Shown: in pieces, positions 1 to 12,453 of the stretch
How positions within the stretch are numbered: the first letter of the stretch is position 1
Layout: each line of letters begins with the position of its first letter
Source: Parietaria judaica
Taxonomy: Eukaryota; Streptophyta; Magnoliopsida; Rosales; Urticaceae
DNA: 64,000 bases
Direction: 5' to 3'
Assembly: GCA_954871525.1 (NCBI GenBank)
Contig: OX940869.1
Location: 14,253,001 to 14,317,000 of the forward strand
The notes under the pieces: model-generated
What the model saw: only the letters and a program-made list of their open reading frames with translations
What the model was told of the DNA's origin: nothing
Database searches by the model: none
Program-made: the position numbers and the translations under genes

Positions 1-1
1 T

Positions 2-2245
2 AGAGAAAATAAGCTCTACGTCAAAAGGGAGAAGTACGTGTTTTGCCAGACAGAGATCATGTTTTTGGGGCACCGAATCAGCGCAGGCAAGATTCAGATG
101 GACGAACGGAAGATCACGGCAATCGTGGAGTGGGAGGAACCGAAGAACGTCCCGGAGCTACGGTCGTTTTTCGGATTAGCAAACTACTACCGCAAGTTTA
201 TGAAGGACTACTCTAAACACGTGAGCGCTCTAACCGACATACTGAAGAAGATTAAGAAGTGGGAATGGACGGAGCAATGCCAGAGAGCCTTCGACTGGGT
301 GAAAAAAGCGGTAACTTCAGAACCCGTTCTTAAATTGCCATGTTTTGACTTACCATTTGAGGTCCACACAGATGCCTCCGATTGAGCTATCGGTGGGGTT
401 TTAGTCCAGGAGGGACACCCTATCGCTTATGAGAGTCGGAAACTAAAGGAGGTTGAGCAGCGTTATTCAGCGCACGAAAGGGAGATGACGGCAGTAATCC
501 ACTGCCTCGAACTATGGCGACACTATCTGGTGGGCACAAAGTTCATTGTTATGACGGATAACGTGGCCAACACCTACATCCAGAAGCAAAGGAAGTTATC
601 ACCAAAGAAAGCACGGTGGCAGGAGTACCTCGCGGAGTTCGAGTTCGAGTGGATACACAAACCGGGCGTGGAGAATCGTGTGGCGGACGCCCTCAGCCGG
701 AAGAACGTGCAAGGGTACGTTAACGCTCTCACCTCAATTGATTCTGATTTTGAAAGCAGGTTGAAAGCTTTCGTGGATAAGGATGCCACCTATACCGAGC
801 TAAAGAAGCAAGTAAAGGAAGGGCTAGTCCGCAAGTATTGGATCAAGGACGATCTTCTCTTCGCGCAGGGAGGAAGACTATTCATCCCGAAAGGCACATT
901 ACAGCGCGAGCTATTGCGAGAGACACAAGATCCAAAGTGGGCGGGACATCCAAGTGTGGCGAAGATGATGGCATTACTGTCCCGACACTACTACTGGCCA
1001 AAGATGGAGAAAGACGTCGAGATGCACGTCAAGACTTGTCTAGTGTGCTAACTAGACAAAACGGAGAAGAAGAAGCAGGCTGGTCTTCTTCAACCACTAC
1101 CGATCCCCGAAGTACCATGGCATTCGGTCTCCATGGATTTCATCGTAGGTTTTCCGAAGATTAGCGGGATGGGGTCGATTTTTGTTGTGGTGGACAGGTT
1201 CTCCAAATACGGGGTGTTTATAGCGGCCCCCAAAGTATGCACCGCGGAAGTGACGGCAGAGCTCTTTTTCAAACACATTGTGAAAGTGTTTGGCTTACCG
1301 AAGGACATAGTGAGCGATCGCGACGCTCGATTTACCAGTAAGTTCTGGACCTATTTATTTACACTAATGGGGTCCGAGTTAAAATTTTCCACAACACACC
1401 ACCCGCAAACAGATGGCCAGACTGAGCGAATGAATGCCTTGCTGGAGGAATACTTGCGGCACTACGTAACCGCGAGTCAGAAGAACTGGCTTGACCTACT
1501 CGACGTAGCCCAGTTATCTTATAACATGCACAAGTCCTCAGCGACGCAGATGAGTCCAGCCGAGTTGGTGTTAGGACGACAACCGTTGGTGCCACTTGAC
1601 GTAGCCAAGAGCAAATCCCAGGGCATCAGCCCCGCAGCTTACCGCTATGCTAGAGAGAAGCAAGAGCTGCTTGAACAGGCCCGGGACAGCCTAGCTAAAG
1701 CCCAACGAAGAATGAAGAAGTATGCGGACAAGAATAGACGAGCTCTTGAGTTCAAAGTGGGTGACAGAGTGTTACTCAAACTAACTCCGCAGATCTGGAA
1801 GAAAGTGACGGACCGGCGCTACCACAAGGCCCTGATTCAGAGATACGACGGACCTTTCGAAGTCTTGAGGAAAGTCGGGAATGTCTTTTATCGGCTCGAC
1901 TTACCTCCCCAGATGAACATCCACCCGACGTTTCACGTGAGCTTCCTGAAGCCGTATCACGAGGATCCGGAAAGACGACAGGTGAAGCGCGGTCATTTGA
2001 CCCTGCATATGCAATACGAGAAGAAAGTGCACTGAATCATAGACCAGCGATCAAAGGGAGAAAGCAAGAGGAATAGAAGAGTGGAGTTCCTAGTGCAGTG
2101 GGAGGGCAGCGAAGAAACAGAGGCGACATGGAAGCGTGACGTCAACCTTTGGCAGTTTGAAGATCAAGTGAGGGAGTACCTCGACTCTAACCCGACGAGG
2201 GCGTCGGCTCAAACTGGCGGGGGAGAGTTTGTCACACCCCCTTAG
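2..2245 (+). pseudogene. Ty3/Gypsy chromovirus pol, 3' part (RT end, RNase H, integrase, chromodomain)
   Basis: One reading frame runs from the window edge to a TAG at 2243-2245 and is interrupted by three stops (TGA 384-386, TAA 1049-1051, TGA 2033-2035). In order it shows the end of reverse transcriptase ([19 protein letters not shown]), the RNase H start (HTDASD), the zinc-binding HHCC region (HPSVAKMM to CLVC), the DDE integrase core (MDFIVGFPK, VSDRDARF, ERMNALLEEY) and a GPY-type segment (YDGPFEVL). After the third stop, 2081-2190 encodes a chromodomain-like segment (VEFLVQWEG, ATWKRD, REYL), which puts the element among the chromoviruses. The gag, protease and most RT lie left of the window. 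All three stops could have arisen by a single C-to-T change at a sense codon. The frame overlaps the start of the LTR. Confidence 0.93.
2216..2227 (+). other. polypurine tract of the Gypsy element
   Basis: A purine-rich run (GGCGGGGGAGAG, one C) lies directly before TGTCACACCC, the usual position of the plus-strand primer next to a 3' LTR. Confidence 0.6.
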
Positions 2246-3130
2246 TTCGATAAGGGGGCCCGGGCATTGTGACGCACGGGCGGGAGGCCCAGCAAGCCTC
2301 CCAAGCACAAGGTAGGTGGCCTAGCGCGAGAAAAGTCTCGGAGTGCCGAGCAAGTGACGGAGATGCGAGAAAGATCCTACACGGGCGCCAAGGGAACGTT
2401 AGATACGCGCCAAGGCAGTGGGCCAAGCGAATGGGCTGCGAGGCACATGCGCATAGCGAGAAGATGCATTACGCGGGCAGCGAGCGCGCGCACGGGCAGT
2501 CTGGGCAGCGAGCGCGCGCATTCGGGCAAGGGAAGTCGCGCGCAACCACGGGGAGCGTCACCCACGCGGTTACGCAGTAAGCGTGACCCACGCGGAGACA
2601 CCAAGCGCCACCCACGCGGAATTGGCGAGCGTCACCCACGCGTTTTGGCAAGCCTTCACGAAGATTGCCTACGCTACTTGCTGCCCAAGGAAGATAGCGC
2701 GTGACCGAGAGACTTGCAGCTCAAGGAACGAATTCGCCCACCAAGATTCGCTAAAGATAGGGGAATCTTCAAGACTTGGAGCCCAAGGATGATCCTCGAA
2801 GATAGGATAACGCCCACGAATTGTAATTCGAGTAGGATTAGGATTTCTTAGCATTCTCTATAAATAGTTAGCCTTGTAGGCTATTTTATTCATTCATACT
2901 TAGGGAGAAATTCGAGTATAGGCTTTAGGCATTTAGTTTACGTGCTAAGTCAGTAGAGTTTCTTTGTCCTTTGCTTAACGATATTAATAAAGCTTTGGTT
3001 GGGGTGTGCCCCGTAAGATTATTGTGTCGTGAGTATTTATTTTGAGTGTGATTAAATATTATCCGCATAGGCTGGTCGGATCCTAGGGAGGATTCGGCGT
3101 CGCATAGGGAGATTCGTTTAAAATAGTTAA
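2230..3130 (+). mobile_element. 3' LTR of the chromovirus (right edge uncertain)
   Basis: The LTR begins TGTCACACCC just after the polypurine tract. It contains GC-rich U3 sequence, a TATA-like TCTATAAATAG near 2858 and an AATAAAG near 2988 that could serve polyadenylation. The 5' LTR is outside the window, so I cannot fix the 3' edge; it is placed where the recognisable U5-like sequence ends. A CACCCACGCG-type motif recurs at 2558-2642. Confidence 0.65.
2558..2642. repeat. CACCCACGCG-type motif, four copies, inside the LTR
   Basis: The motif CACCCACGCG (one copy GACCCACGCG) occurs four times at roughly 25-30-base spacing, within a GC-rich part of the LTR U3. It is either a decayed minisatellite or clustered enhancer-like sites. 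Confidence 0.6.
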
Positions 3131-3172
3131 CTGAAAAATTAACCCTGTGAGTCTAGAGCTGCAAGTCACGGT

Positions 3173-3460
3173 TCCACGATGGGTCGCGACCCAATCGCCG
3201 GTGGCGCCGTCGCGATGCGTCGTTACCCGGCAGCTCGCGATGCATCGCGATGGAGAGAGAGAGAGAGAGAGCGTTGTATGTGAGACAGAGAGAGAGGGAG
3301 AGAGAGAGAGAGAGAGAAAGAGACATAGAGAGAGAGAGAGAGCATCGCGACGGCCAAGCTCCTCCACGATGGGTCGCGATTTCGGACGCCGAATCGCGAC
3401 GAATCGCGAACCTCCGGTGGCCGTCGCGAGACGTCGCGAACCAAGCAAGGCCTTCATCAG
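3173..3460. repeat. GA microsatellite flanked by GGGTCGCGA-type repeats
   Basis: A long interrupted (GA)n tract at about 3251-3343 is flanked on both sides by the phrase CCACGATGGGTCGCGA and other TCGCGA-rich words. The open frames here (serine/leucine- or arginine/glutamate-rich) are products of the repeat and I do not call them genes. Confidence 0.8.
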
Positions 3461-3480
3461 TTTCAGCTCTACCTGTGACA

Positions 3481-3673
3481 GACGTAGTCAACTACCGCAT
3501 TGGGACGAACCTCTCTAAAAAAACCCATGGTGTTCTTGTTCGCTTTATTTTTCATTTTTATGAACGCCAAGAGTATTGACTTCGCGGAGATCAAGATCCA
3601 CAAAGTTCTTAGCAATTTTAAATCGAAATCCCATTCACAAATCACGTGACTGTTGGTGTGCGAAACCACGTCA
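3481..3673 (+). repeat. LTR-derived fragment, copy 1 (partner at 48478-48671)
   Basis: About 193 bases from GACGTAGTCAACTACCGCA to GCGAAACCACGTCAA match 48478-48671 closely, with scattered substitutions. At 48 kb the same piece forms the end of a sequence with TATA box and AATAAA, so this copy is probably the truncated end of a related LTR. Confidence 0.75.
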
Positions 3674-3936
3674 AAAATTATTAGTTATTATTTACAATTA
3701 TTATAAATGTAAAATAAATAAAAATAAAAACTCAGTCGGTGGACTAAAGATTTCGTGTTATCGAGACTAAAAAAGATATATTACACACGAGTCTATAAAA
3801 TAAATATTTGGTCTAATAACGCCTCGCAGGGTCATCGGTATTCGTTTTAACTTTGAGAATGGATAGGTATTAAAAACTCATTTATAGCTAATACCTTATT
3901 TAATAATTATGTAACTAGTTTTTGAATTTAGATGAA

Positions 3937-3963
3937 CTAGTGGATTCACCGCGCGTTGCGCGG
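3937..3963 (-). other. Helitron 3' terminus: hairpin plus CTAG
   Basis: On the minus strand a 15-nt perfect hairpin with AAC loop (3963-3949) is followed after 8 nt by CTAG at 3940-3937, then by T (host base). This is the terminator structure that Helitron Rep proteins use to end strand transfer. Confidence 0.88.
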
Positions 3964-5228
3964 TTGTTAAAACTACACGTATATAAAATTATTGTAAATT
4001 TAAACCGCATTGTTTTTTGTATTGTTAATCATCTTGTGTAAGAGGAATATTGCAACTAATGTTCCTGTATACATTTTTAGTTGATTAGAAAATGGAACGC
4101 CAAAACAGGTAACAGTTAAAAAAAGAAAACAAACTACTAAAACTAACATATATATACAACTTTAAAAACATGTACAGTAAAAAAAATTTGTTTGTTGATT
4201 AATATATATTTTATTTATTTTAAATAAGTAAAAAGTCGACTTACATTTCATCAAGCAAGTAATGATGACTCAATTCTTGAATCATTGGTACATTTTTAGT
4301 GTTTATTTTTCATTACATTTATAAACTTTTGTCGTTCCAGTTTTTTTAATATATATATATATATATATCACTTGAAGCAGTTTTAAATTAGATCTTTAAT
4401 TATATTGTGGTGATTAAGTTTATTTTAGATACATATGTAAAAAATTTATCTTTTTCATTTTATAATTGATTCATTTTAAATTACAAAATTATAATGAATA
4501 AAAAAAGAGGACAATCTTTAGACATAATTTGAATATATACAGAAAAAAAAAAGTCCAAGTCAAATAATTGAAAACATTAAAAATTATTGACAATCATAAT
4601 TTCTTAAACGAAGTACCTCTTAAACTTAGTACTGTAGACAATATATCTTGAATTTTAACTAATAAATATTGAAATCGTAAACTCACCGAAAATGCGATGT
4701 AGAGGGTTCCATGGGTCTTAGATGTCTGAGAAGATCGGCTTACCAACCTAACCAAACGAAAAATATGAAATGTATATAAAAGAAAAATAAAATATTGTGT
4801 ATTATGTGTAATTATGCAAATAATATTCTTGTAACATAATGTAGATAAAATTTTCATGCTTATATTTTAAATTCTTTTAATTCCTAAAATTGATTGTAAT
4901 ATTTCACAATCACACTTTCTTTATATTCTCTTCAAAAGCTGAGCTAACGAAAGATATAGAGTAAAAAAGAATTTTTTTTTTTTTTTTGGCCAAACATATA
5001 ATCAAGGTTAATTTAAAAAAAAAAAAACTTACCTTAATATTAATTTTATTCACTGTTATAAAAACTCCATGCTTCAAACAAACGAACATATATATTTTAG
5101 AGGATATCATTCTTGTTAAAAAAGATAAAGCATTGATGTGTTTACCAAATATTTTTTCGCAATGGTCTTTCTTATATTATTATTACTACAATTACGAAAA
5201 GTTTTTAGCACGATGTAAGTACCTTTTT

Positions 5229-7298
5229 TTAGGGAGATGACGCATTGATATTCTGGAAGACTTCGTGATAAACAATATTTTTAATGAGTTTTGGGTCATC
5301 CATGTCTTCAGCCGCATTTATTATGGTAAGTCCGGTCCTTGACGTTACTCTCGAAACGGCAACATAAAGTTGTCCATGAGTGAAAACCTGTTACATTATA
5401 GTTAACTTATTTGCCCATTTATAATGTAATCAATATGATATTTAAAATAAAAAATTTGTACCTGTTTTGGTAAGTAGAGGCCCACATGTTTAAGGGATTG
5501 TCATTGACTTTTATTTATTGTCATTGCGAAGCACGGTATCAATGGTATTTGACGACGATTGAGTTTAAAATGCCACTTCCCTTCAGTAGATGACATAATA
5601 ATCCTCGGTATTGTCACGTTTTTTCCTTGATTCTTCCCGGAGATTATATCTGCTCGCACTGACCATTTCCCAAGAAGTGTGATAATGAGTCTCGTTCCGT
5701 TGCAAAGGCCTTCGGTTTGATTGAGATTTCTCAATAGCATCACCGGTGTTCCCACTTTTAGATTGATCAGATGATTTGGAATACCATTGAATCGCAAACT
5801 GTTCAAAAACTTTGTTGGATAAAGCAAGTCTTCCTCATTTGTATGCATACTCCCTTTGCATACACTGTCCGAGCTTAGATATGTATGCCCCTCGCCGGGT
5901 ATGGTTTCCATGATTGCCTCATTTAACTCATGAACCATATCGTTCTTTGGGGTTAAAATTGCTCGTTCAGTTAAATAAGATGGCTCTTTATATTGCTGTA
6001 ACAATGAAGGATAAACTGAGTCGATGATACTTTTCAACGGGTCCACAGTTTGGCCAACTGTAACGTTAGCTGAAGTTTGACTAATTCATTCTCAAAGTCT
6101 TCGTACATCGACCCATTTCCTATTTGCAACATCCATTCGTCAAAAGCCTGAATTTCTTTCATAGATTTTTCCGAAGAGGAGCCATTTTGGAGACGCATGT
6201 TTTCACTTAACTCATATACTTTGAAAGAAGGCCAAAGATATGATGAGTTCAATGAGGAATCTACAATATCTGATCGACTACCCTTTGGAATGACTGGCAA
6301 TATTTGGCGAAAATCTCCTCCACAAACCATTGTTACTCCACCAAAAGGTTTTGATTCACTGTTTTCGTATCTTTTGCTCATTATATCACGCAAGCTTCTG
6401 TCCAAAGCCTCAAAACAATACTTATGCGCCATAGGAGCCTCATCCCAGATAATGAGACTTGTTTTTTGAAGGAGTTCTGCAATTTGTGTCCCATGTCGTA
6501 TTTCACATGTCGATTCAGCATTAATATCAATAGGAATTCGAAATCTCGAATGTGCTGTTCGGCCGTTTGGTAATAAAAGTGCTGCTATACCCGAAGTAGC
6601 GACAGGTAGCACAATTTTTCCTTCAGACCTGAGTCGTGCGATGACGGTATTCCAAAGGTATGTTTTCCCTGTGCCTCCTCGCCCATGGATGAAAATCAAG
6701 TCCCCTCGATCGTTTTGGATTGAACTGAGTATAGCATTATATGCTGATTTTTGACTTCCATTTAGCGAAGAAAACCCTTTTTCATGCATGATGAACAACT
6801 CTTCTTTACAATAATCCAATTCTTCATTGACCAATCTGTTGCGCAGTTGACATACCAAATTTGGATTTGGTAGTGGCATTCCATCAATATCTTTTAAACT
6901 TTTTCCCATTTTCTCCATGATGGACTCTATCTCAAACAAAGTCAAAGCTTTTATATGTTCGTCGGTCAACTGTATTTCGCTCGAGCTAAACTTTTTCCGT
7001 TGCATTGCAGCTACATCTTCAGATAGTATTTCATAATGAGTGTTCCACAATGTTGGTGCATCGGAGACCTGACAATTTGTTAAAATCGTCACGAACAAAT
7101 GTCACAGCTCATTTCCTGATGCCCAATTTGCAGCTTCATCCAAGCAATCTGCCCATTCTCGGTCATCATCTAACAAACCAAGTGCATAGCAAGAACCTTT
7201 GTAGGTGGCGTGTGTAGTACCGTTAACTGTCCGAATATTCTCAAATGATGTACACCCTTTGACAATATTTAAAAGCATCCGCATATAGAAACGTTCAC
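5229..7298 (-). pseudogene. PIF1-like helicase domain exons of the Helitron
   Basis: Exons 7298-5462 and 5387-5229, split by a 74-nt intron. Walker A is GRGGTGKT (FIHGRGGTGKTYLWN), Walker B is LIIWDEAPM, followed by CGGDFRQILPVIPKG, LKVGTPVMLLRNLNQ, FAMTINKSQ and, in the last exon, THGQLYVAVSRVTS: the ordered SF1B motifs of PIF1/RRM3-type helicases. It is interrupted by TGA at 7102-7104, by a one-base loss near 6068-6073 and by TGA at 5501-5503. The 711-nt intron 7299-8009 before it is plain AT-rich sequence. Confidence 0.92.
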
Positions 7299-8009
7299 CT
7301 GTAAAAAGATGAGTGAATTTATATAAGTCATGTCGTTGGAGTATTTATAAGTCATGTTTTTCTAAGTGTTGGTTTTTATTTGATTAGTTAATACATAATA
7401 AGAAACATAAAATAAAAAATTATATCTTAATACTACACATGTATAACGTTAGTACATATGAAAATACAACATAAAAATAAAGATAATACTATATAGTCAA
7501 TAACATAGAAATATAACAATGACAAATAAAACGCTTATTATTTATGATTCATTCACTCCACATATAAAAAAATAGAAAAGAAACACAAAAGTGTTGAATT
7601 CAAATCATTTAATTATTTTCATAATTAATTTGTGATTAATCAATTTGCTACAGACCACGATGATATTAAAATTAGGTGTGATGTTAAGTGTCAAATAGAA
7701 TGATAAATACGTAAATAGAAACAATAAGAAAAAAATTATATAATAATGAAAAGTAAATTTTTTATGAGTTCAAATTTTAAATAAAATAAAAATTGAAGCA
7801 CATAGGGACAAAAATGGAAATTTAAAAAAATTGTACGTAAATCTGAAAACAACTATAATTGAAAGGAAAAAAAATAGTACTTTTTTGTATAACTTGATAC
7901 TCATTACAAATAAATTTTCATGTTATGTTTTATTCGTATTCAAATACATATTTCATTACTTTATAATATTTACAAAGGTTCAAATAGTTTTTAAATTGTA
8001 GAATTGTAC

Positions 8010-10361
8010 CTGCCGAAGGTTGAGTGAAATAAATTCTCCCGATTGCAATCCCTTTTTGCCTCCGAGTCCAATTTTTTTCCTTTGCGTTCCATACCCAATG
8101 CATCGGAAAAGCCGCGTAACTGAGATTTCGAGCATCCTCGTATTTTTTATTCGCTTCTAGCCATTCAGTAAATTTTGTTTTATCGACTCCTGGGTTTGTG
8201 ACGATGGCTTCTAGTTGTGTATTCTCTTCGAAGATGACTGTGTGCTCACCAGAAAGATGGAACGGTAACCTCTCTACAGGTGGGTATCTATAATGTATGT
8301 CGAACTGAAATATACGCCAGCAAGACTCAGCTGCAGATATGTATCTACAATCTAAATATGACTATTTCATCTCTCTCAGCTTCCACGTCTGTGCTGCCCA
8401 GAGTTGCTGTTGTTCTGTCAGACCATTTGTGTATGTATTTGAATAAATATTTCACTGCACGTGAATGATTGCAAACTTCAACGTTGATATGAGCATCAAA
8501 CTTGACTATCAAATTTCGGTTGTACGGTACCACGAATCGGTTGTCCAATGACACATTTTTCTTAACCATTTGAGCCCCGTTATCCCTTCTCCTATACAAA
8601 TGAAAGCCGTCTGGATCAATTGACGTTTCACGATTAAACTTCTTGGGAAATTTCTTTGAGCATCGTCCCCTAACCATGCAGGGCGAGTTTCGGTTAAGAT
8701 CTCCGCAAGGACCGTGCATCATGAACTTTTTGACTGCGTTGAAACCATTTGGATCAGCACTTTGATCGGGTATTTCAGCTGATATTATATTATCAATATG
8801 TTCTTTTGATGGATTTTTGGATTGTGAGTCCAAAAATAAAAGCAGGTGTGCATGTGGCAATCCTCTCTTTTGGAATTCGATGGTATACAAACCTGAAAGT
8901 TTAACGAAAAAGTTAAAGTACATTAGTTGTTTAATTTAACATGATCAAAATATTTATACATTTACATAATGAAAAACTTACATGCAACCACGTGACCGAA
9001 CGGTTTTTCATTTTTGAGGTCTGCCATTAATTGCTTGAGCTTTATATGAAAAACTCTACATACAACGTCAACCCTGTTAAGATCATCTTCTTGTTGGATC
9101 AACCGAAGCATTTCATTTATCTCTGGCCATTTTGGATTGCAAGTAAATGTTATGAATAAATCTGGATATCCTCCCCATTTGCAAATTGCCATAGCATCTT
9201 GATAATTTTGGACACGGTAGCGTGGCCCTCCGGTATGAGATGAAGGTAAGATAATCGACTTCCCAATTGTTCTCCCATCTGTGTCGCCTCTGTGTACAGC
9301 ATCCATTAAGCCAGAGAATAAGTCAGAGCGCAGTTGCTTTTGATTATTTCGGATCCATCTGAAACGTCCTTCTTCGATCGCCATATACGCGTCCACTATA
9401 TATTGCTGCAATAATCTACCAGCTCTAAGCAATGTTTGGCCTTCCTGTAATCGTTGTTGAAGTCTGAAACAATAAAATTGTCTCATTGTCAATAGTTGTC
9501 TCTTGGCAGAGCGTGTATCTATGTTTTGAAGTTCTATATTCATCCGAAAACCATCTTCTCCATACGGATGTATTAGAGGGTACGACATGGACATGAAGCT
9601 TGGGTGTAGTTCGGTGATCCGTTTAAGCCCCGTGGTGCGATGTTCAACAATGACATCGCGCTCAAAATTATGCTCATTCAAATCACCAACTATTAACCCC
9701 GCTACTTCATTGGCGTCTGGCATATTATATTGACGACCATCTCTACTCCGGGTATTGATCAATCGAATACTAAAAGAAGCTTCCGGCGCATCTCGATACC
9801 TATCTCTAGCCATACGAAAAGATTGTACTAACACGTTGTTTTCCTCTAACATCTTTGAAAGTTCCTCGATGACTTGAGGATCAACTCCGCTATCTCCGAA
9901 CTGTCTACGCATGGCATTCATTCGGTTGACAGTCTCATTTTCTGTATCATATATGTAGAGTTGTGCGAATTGTGGTTGCCTTCCATCCCCAGGTAGTAAT
10001 GAGCCTATTCGATGGTAATTTTGTCCACTAACTCTATAGACATATGGTCCTCTTCCACGATTTATGGTTGAGTCTATTCGTCCCCCCATTGACGTGAACG
10101 CAAACATTGCATTATACGTCCTTATCTCGTTCCGGAAAGAGACGCCTTTTCTCCCCGATTCGTTGCCTAATAGGTAAGCCAATGTTTGGGGTGGTTGTTT
10201 GAGTAGTGGTAATTTGACACGCCCTTCAGAACAACAAAACATGAATTTTGGACTTGCCGATCTAACTTGTCGTTGAGTACGCTCTTCACACCATAAAATG
10301 GCATCACAATACTGGCATGTGTCCGTTGGTTTTCCAAAATTCCAAGGATGTGATTGCACGG
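8010..10361 (-). pseudogene. Rep (HUH endonuclease) domain exons of the Helitron
   Basis: Two exons (10361-8982 and 8892-8010) joined by an 89-nt intron. Visible motifs are a Cys-rich N-terminal finger (CQYCDAILWCEE), the Helitron-like N-terminal block, FITFTCNPKWPEI, the metal-binding two-His motif in KRGLPHAHLLLFL and the paired catalytic tyrosines in YLFKYIHK (Y-x3-Y-x2-K). All catalytic residues of a two-tyrosine HUH nuclease are present. Shortly after the tyrosines the frame is lost by one extra base near 8354-8362; downstream coding similarity resumes in the shifted frame to the donor at 8009. Confidence 0.9.
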
Positions 10362-11672
10362 CTGTAAAATATGATATACGGGTCAGTGAGATTATAAATA
10401 ATTTTAAATTTAATAGGGAGATAAACAACGTTGGGAAGAAAAATTTACCTTGTTTATTTTCGTCGCATTTCTTTCGTTTTCTTTGCTTACCGATATCCAC
10501 AGTATGAAATTCAAAGGATCCTATTTATATTGAAGGAATATAAGAACGTTTTCTTTGGTAAGTAGAATGACATATTAAAACATAAGGAAAAATAATAAAA
10601 GAAAATGTAATTTTTTTGCAATAAAAATAATAATTAAAAATTTAGAAAGGTAATATGAATATAATATAATATATATTATACCTATTTCATTTTGATTGGC
10701 TCTACTTGAATGTTGTACGTTTGATGGCTCACCAATTTGAAAGCAATCTGTTTGCAAGTTTCGTAAGACCATATATTCCAGTAACATAGTTAACTAATTA
10801 ACATTTAATAGACTGTAATATATTGTGAAATCATTATATTTATAGCATTATTACCTTGGTTATGAAAAGATTTCTCCTCTTCATTAATATCATCGTCCAA
10901 TTGTGCTTCAAAATTGACAAACAACCCTATAAATGAATATTAAAAACATTAATTTATTTGTGTAAAAAAAAAAAAAACTTTACCATGTGTCAATGTGATG
11001 AGCATATTAAATAAATAGTGAATACCTGTGTCAAGATTTGATTCTTGTAATGGTTGACCCGTGTTAGATCTCATATCATCTCGTAGACCTTCTATTTCCA
11101 ATTTGTGTAGAACTGCATATATAGTAATATAGATTCTTTAATAAAGATGAAATATTACAAAGTAACGTATTCACAGGAAAAAAAAACATAAATAAATAAA
11201 AGAAACATCAGAAAAGTGATATTGGCCAATGTATGAACTCGTACTATGTATGAACTTTAGACAATGTATGAACTTTATTTATTAGTTAGAATTGCAAAAA
11301 CCTCCTACTATTGCATTATATTAAAGTCTTTATAGCTGAATAAAAACCAACATGAGACATCAGTATACTAATATTGACAAACTTATTAAACCTAATAAAT
11401 ATGCAGTTAATATATAGTCAAACATTCATTTCAATCACAGATACTAATCCGATACATATAATAAACATTTAGCTCATAAGAAAGAAACTTGACCCTCTCT
11501 TTAGTATATTTTATATACGTTTAAATTTTAGTTTGACAAAATTGTTTATAGGAAAAATATAGTTTTAATGTTTGAATAATTTTTGTATGAATATGTTATA
11601 TTTGAACTTAATATTTTACCTAAACAATAGACATTATAGTGATACGAACAAAAAATTACTGTATAAACGTAC

Positions 11673-11969
11673 CGTGTAGGTTGTAATATGTAGGCATATG
11701 AGTAGTCGTTGCATTAATGAATTCAATCTTATTATTGATTCTTTCATTTTCGGAGTCTTTGTACTTTTTGTTTAGGAGAGCCATCTTCCTTCGCAATCTT
11801 GCATGTTTGCATATTCTATTTTCGATGAATATCATAGCGCGTGTAGACTGACCGATAGATTTGTATCCACCACTTCGTTTAATCCTCATCTTTTCCAAGC
11901 GCGCATATCGGGCCATATGTGACAACCGAGAGCGAATATCACGGTCCTCATCATGAATATCCATTATTT
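11673..11969 (-). other. Helitron N-terminal repeat exon, copy A (297 nt)
   Basis: It has exactly the same length and splice phases as copy B, 484 bases away, with the same order of conserved words (HDED, RLSHMARYARLEK, KHARLRRK, NATTTHMP, NLH). The two copies have diverged at many positions but neither contains a stop, so both were probably kept as coding sequence after an old tandem exon duplication. Confidence 0.72.
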
Positions 11970-12156
11970 CTTCAACAAAACACAGCAAATAATAATAATG
12001 AAAATAGTATCATTCAGTAGTATTGCTATGAACTTATTGTAGTGATTGCGTAAAGTGATTGAAGTACCGTAAAAAAAAACTATAGTTTCTTTGGACATAT
12101 GAATATCTGTATGATTAAAAAGTAAAGCTAAAGTTATTCATATAAGAAAAACGTAC

Positions 12157-12453
12157 CGTGTAGGTTGTCAAACACCGGCATATGAGCAGTGGCTGCATTA
12201 ATGAATTGAATCTTCCTATTCAATCTTTCAAACTCGGACTCCTTGTGCCTTTTGTTAATAAGGGTAATTTTCCGTCGCAATCTAGCATGTTTGCATATTC
12301 TTTTTTCAACAAATTTCATAGCCTTATTGAACTGACAAATAGATTTCCACCAAACTCTTCGTTTAATCCTTATCTTTTCCAGTCTTGCATATCGGGCCAT
12401 ATGTGACAACCGAAAACGAATGTAAGTGTCCTCGTCGTGAAGCTCTACCATTT
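12157..12453 (-). other. Helitron N-terminal repeat exon, copy B (297 nt)
   Basis: This exon has acceptor GAAG|AA and donor CACG|GTACG, so it is symmetric in phase 1 and 99 codons long. The product starts with a helix-rich basic segment (RLSHMARYARLEKIRIKR, KHARLRRKI) and ends PVFDNLH. It is a duplicate of the exon at 11673-11969. I know no named domain for it; the Arg/Lys-rich pattern suggests nucleic-acid binding, which is inference. Confidence 0.7.

Noticed and set aside
3083..3579. Arg/Glu- and Ser/Leu-rich frames
   Set aside because: They are translations of the GA microsatellite.
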